From Candidatus Caldipriscus sp. T1.2 (GTDB taxonomy: Bacteria; Hydrothermota; Hydrothermia; LBFQ01): a stretch of DNA of 6,887 nucleotides. The DNA is taken from NCBI GenBank assembly GCA_000980735.1, contig LBFQ01000018.1:8219-15105 (forward strand). Reading direction: 5' to 3'. Below are positions 5,303 through 6,887 of this stretch, piece after piece; position 1 is the first letter of the stretch, and the number at the start of each line of letters is the position of its first letter. Under the pieces are notes generated by a model that saw only the letters and a program-made list of their open reading frames with translations, ran no database searches and was not told where the DNA came from. The position numbers were made by a program, and so were the translations under genes.

Positions 5303-6507
5303 AGTATATCAGGGACCCCCTTTATTCCGATTTCATAGAAATCGACGATATAACCCTTAAGGTGATTTCCCATCCATATTTCCAGAGGATGAGGAGGATA
5401 AGGCAGTTGGGGCTTGCGGAGTACGTATATCCGGGGGCAACGCACAGCAGGTTCTCCCATATGCTCGGAGCATACCATCTAAGTGGAAAGTTTTTAAGAA
5501 GATTTTTGGAGTTGGGCGAAAGGATCGAAAAGGAAGAAGTCCTCTCAATTAAACTTGCAGCGTTATTGCACGATATAGGGCATACTTCCCTTTCCCATGC
5601 CCTTGAATTCACCTTACTACCCTTCAGGCACGAGGAGATCGGGATCGCCATAATTGAGACGAAATTCTCGGATATCCTTGGTAAAGAGCTTGTTGGGGAG
5701 ATTTTGAAGATCTTTAAGAGAAATTGCGAACCGTTTAAATATCAGCTCATTGAGGGTCAGATGGATGTGGATAGGCTTGATTATCTGAGGAGGGACGCGT
5801 ATTATTGCGGTGTGGATTACGGTTTAATAGATATTGAAAGGTTGATACAATCCTCAAAGCTCTTCAGGACACCAAGAGGTAGGGAATTCGTTCTGAGCAC
5901 CAAAGGGATTTTCGCCGCCGAGGGTTATATAATAGCAAGGTACCTTATGTATTGGTCGGTTTATTACCATAAGACGAACTTGGGTTTTCAGGCTATGCTC
6001 TTTTCCCTTTTTAGGAGGGTTAGGGATATAATTTCGGAGGGTGGAGATCTCTTTATGCCAAAACCCCTGAGAAACATAATAAACTCAAAAGACCCTTACG
6101 AGGCGGTCGAGGATATCCTTTACATAGATGATGCGTTAATACTCTATACCATCTCGGAGTGGCAAAAGGAGAAGGATAAGGTAATTTCGGACCTTTCAAG
6201 GAGGATAATAAACAGGGAGAGGTTTAAGGCGGTGGAGGTGAAAGGGGACTTTTTAGAGGAATACCAAAGAATTGAGGAGGAGTGTAGGAAGATGGGACTT
6301 GATCCGAAATACTACATACTCGAGAGAACACCTAAGGATGTGGCATATACCCCTTACGATCCCTCATCCGAAGAGAGTATAAAGGTAGAAGTAAACGGAA
6401 GTTTGAAGGAGCTTTCCTCCGTCCTGCCCACGGATACCCTAAAGAGCCTTTCAAGGGAGGTTATGAGGAGGTACCTATTTTATCCTAGTTCCCCTCCTTC
6501 CCAATAG
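5299..6507 (+). CDS. HD-domain (SAMHD1/dGTPase-like) metal-dependent phosphohydrolase
   Basis: 402 residues. The HD pocket is complete: His54 in THSRFSHMLGAYHL (48-61), His91-Asp92 in ALLHDIGHTSLSH (88-100), and Asp158 in GQMDVDRLDYLRRDAYYCG (153-171). It matches the bacterial HD-superfamily proteins related to SAMHD1, which hydrolyse phosphate esters, some of them dNTPs; the true substrate is unknown. The opening IRDPLYSDFIEID (4-16) and HPYFQRMRRIRQLG (25-38) are typical of this subgroup. Residues about 290-402 form a charged C-terminal region without a recognisable catalytic motif. Translation starts at GTG within a GTGA overlap with the ispDF stop, preceded by AGGATAGAAAG, so it is probably translationally coupled. 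No terminator follows; its last 33 bp overlap the convergent carbamate kinase gene. The link with ispDF and lptE looks positional only. Family firm; cellular role not inferable. Confidence 0.9.
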   Translation: MKYIRDPLYSDFIEIDDITLKVISHPYFQRMRRIRQLGLAEYVYPGATHSRFSHMLGAYHLSGKFLRRFLELGERIEKEEVLSIKLAALLHDIGHTSLSHALEFTLLPFRHEEIGIAIIETKFSDILGKELVGEILKIFKRNCEPFKYQLIEGQMDVDRLDYLRRDAYYCGVDYGLIDIERLIQSSKLFRTPRGREFVLSTKGIFAAEGYIIARYLMYWSVYYHKTNLGFQAMLFSLFRRVRDIISEGGDLFMPKPLRNIINSKDPYEAVEDILYIDDALILYTISEWQKEKDKVISDLSRRIINRERFKAVEVKGDFLEEYQRIEEECRKMGLDPKYYILERTPKDVAYTPYDPSSEESIKVEVNGSLKELSSVLPTDTLKSLSREVMRRYLFYPSSPPSQ

Positions 6508-6887
6508 GGCTTCCTTTAAATATTCGGGTGAGGTTATTAGGGCCTCCTTTCCCCCACTTTCCAAGAACCTTATCACTGCCTTAATTTTCGGCTCCATACT
6601 TCCCGGGGCAAAGTGTCCATCCTTTAGGTAATCCTTTAACTCGGAAACCGTCGCATTATATAAAGGCTTTTGGTTAGGTTTTCCGAAGTTTATATAAACC
6701 TCTGGAACCTCCGTCAAGATTATAAAAATGTCCGCCCCTATTTCTTTCGCTAAAAGTGAAGATGCAAGATCTTTATCTATGACCGCGGAAATCCCATTTA
6801 GATCCTTATCCACTGGGATACCCCCTCCACCCACCGCTATCACCACGTTCCCTGCCTCCAAAAGGGAATTTATGATGTTAGAATTCA
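6475..6887 (-). CDS. arcC: Carbamate kinase, C-terminal part (5' end beyond right edge)
   Basis: The last 137 codons of a gene entering from the right edge; a full carbamate kinase has about 310 residues. The frame is open to the edge, so the TTG at 6861 is an internal Leu codon and not the start. Visible motifs in order: LLEAGNVVIAVGGGGIPV (the amino-acid-kinase glycine turn), ISAVIDKDLASSLLAKEIGAD (with the nucleotide-contacting Lys-Asp), LTEVPEVYINFGKPNQKPL, HFAPGSMEPKIKA (the catalytic/phosphate-binding GSM-x-PK), and the C-terminal GTRIK. The enzyme interconverts ATP plus carbamate with ADP plus carbamoyl phosphate in the cytoplasm, either making ATP at the end of the arginine deiminase or agmatine route or, in some hyperthermophiles, supplying carbamoyl phosphate. 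No partner gene is visible to decide. It ends inside the HD gene's 3' end. Confidence 0.93.
   Translation of the reverse strand, partial: NSNIINSLLEAGNVVIAVGGGGIPVDKDLNGISAVIDKDLASSLLAKEIGADIFIILTEVPEVYINFGKPNQKPLYNATVSELKDYLKDGHFAPGSMEPKIKAVIRFLESGGKEALITSPEYLKEALLGRRGTRIK

Noticed and set aside
6475..6861. A complete 128-residue protein starting at TTG 6861
   Set aside because: The frame continues open to the window edge, with residues matching carbamate kinase upstream of that codon, so this is a truncated view of a longer gene.

Overview
The window looks like a compact piece of chromosome from a thermophilic, diderm (Gram-negative) bacterium. An LptE-type LPS-assembly lipoprotein and a MEP-pathway IspDF enzyme rule out archaea and point to an outer membrane. 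Arg is mostly AGG/AGA, Ile is often ATA, the proteins are rich in charged residues, and genes overlap or abut almost everywhere. That style fits deep-branching thermophiles such as Aquificota, but the lineage is an inference from style, not a match. No tRNA, rRNA, CRISPR array, insertion sequence or phage gene was seen, and no gene-free stretch exceeds about 60 bases.

Left half, minus strand (3497 down to 1): a three-gene operon. First comes an 845-residue protein made of two tandem tyrosine phenol-lyase/tryptophanase-type PLP domains. Its stop codon overlaps the start of khtT, a soluble TrkA-C regulatory subunit, and 2 nt later begins a CPA2-type cation/proton antiporter (khtU-like) that runs off the left edge. 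The fusion is the most interesting object here. The N-terminal copy has lost its own PLP-pocket residues but keeps the two loops that, in the homodimeric enzyme, reach into the partner's active site. The C-terminal copy keeps the pocket but has lost those two loops. The chain therefore reads as a fused pseudo-dimer with one composite active site. Its neighbour is an antiporter family that moves K+ or NH4+, which fits an enzyme activated by monovalent cations that releases ammonia.

Centre (3498-3553): a 56-bp divergent promoter region. A perfect TATAAT on the plus strand and a TAGAAT on the minus strand each end 7-8 nt before the respective ATG, so both transcripts may be leaderless.

Right half, plus strand (3554-6507): four overlapping genes. 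They are a tiny Tat-signal protein with a PqqD-like helical domain; lptE, whose whole signal peptide is encoded out of frame inside the preceding gene; a fused ispDF with an atypical IspF C-terminus; and an HD-domain phosphohydrolase. LptE and IspDF both serve envelope construction (LPS export; isoprenoid precursors, including undecaprenyl carrier). Converging from the right edge is the 3' part of a carbamate kinase gene, overlapping the HD gene tail-to-tail by 33 bp.
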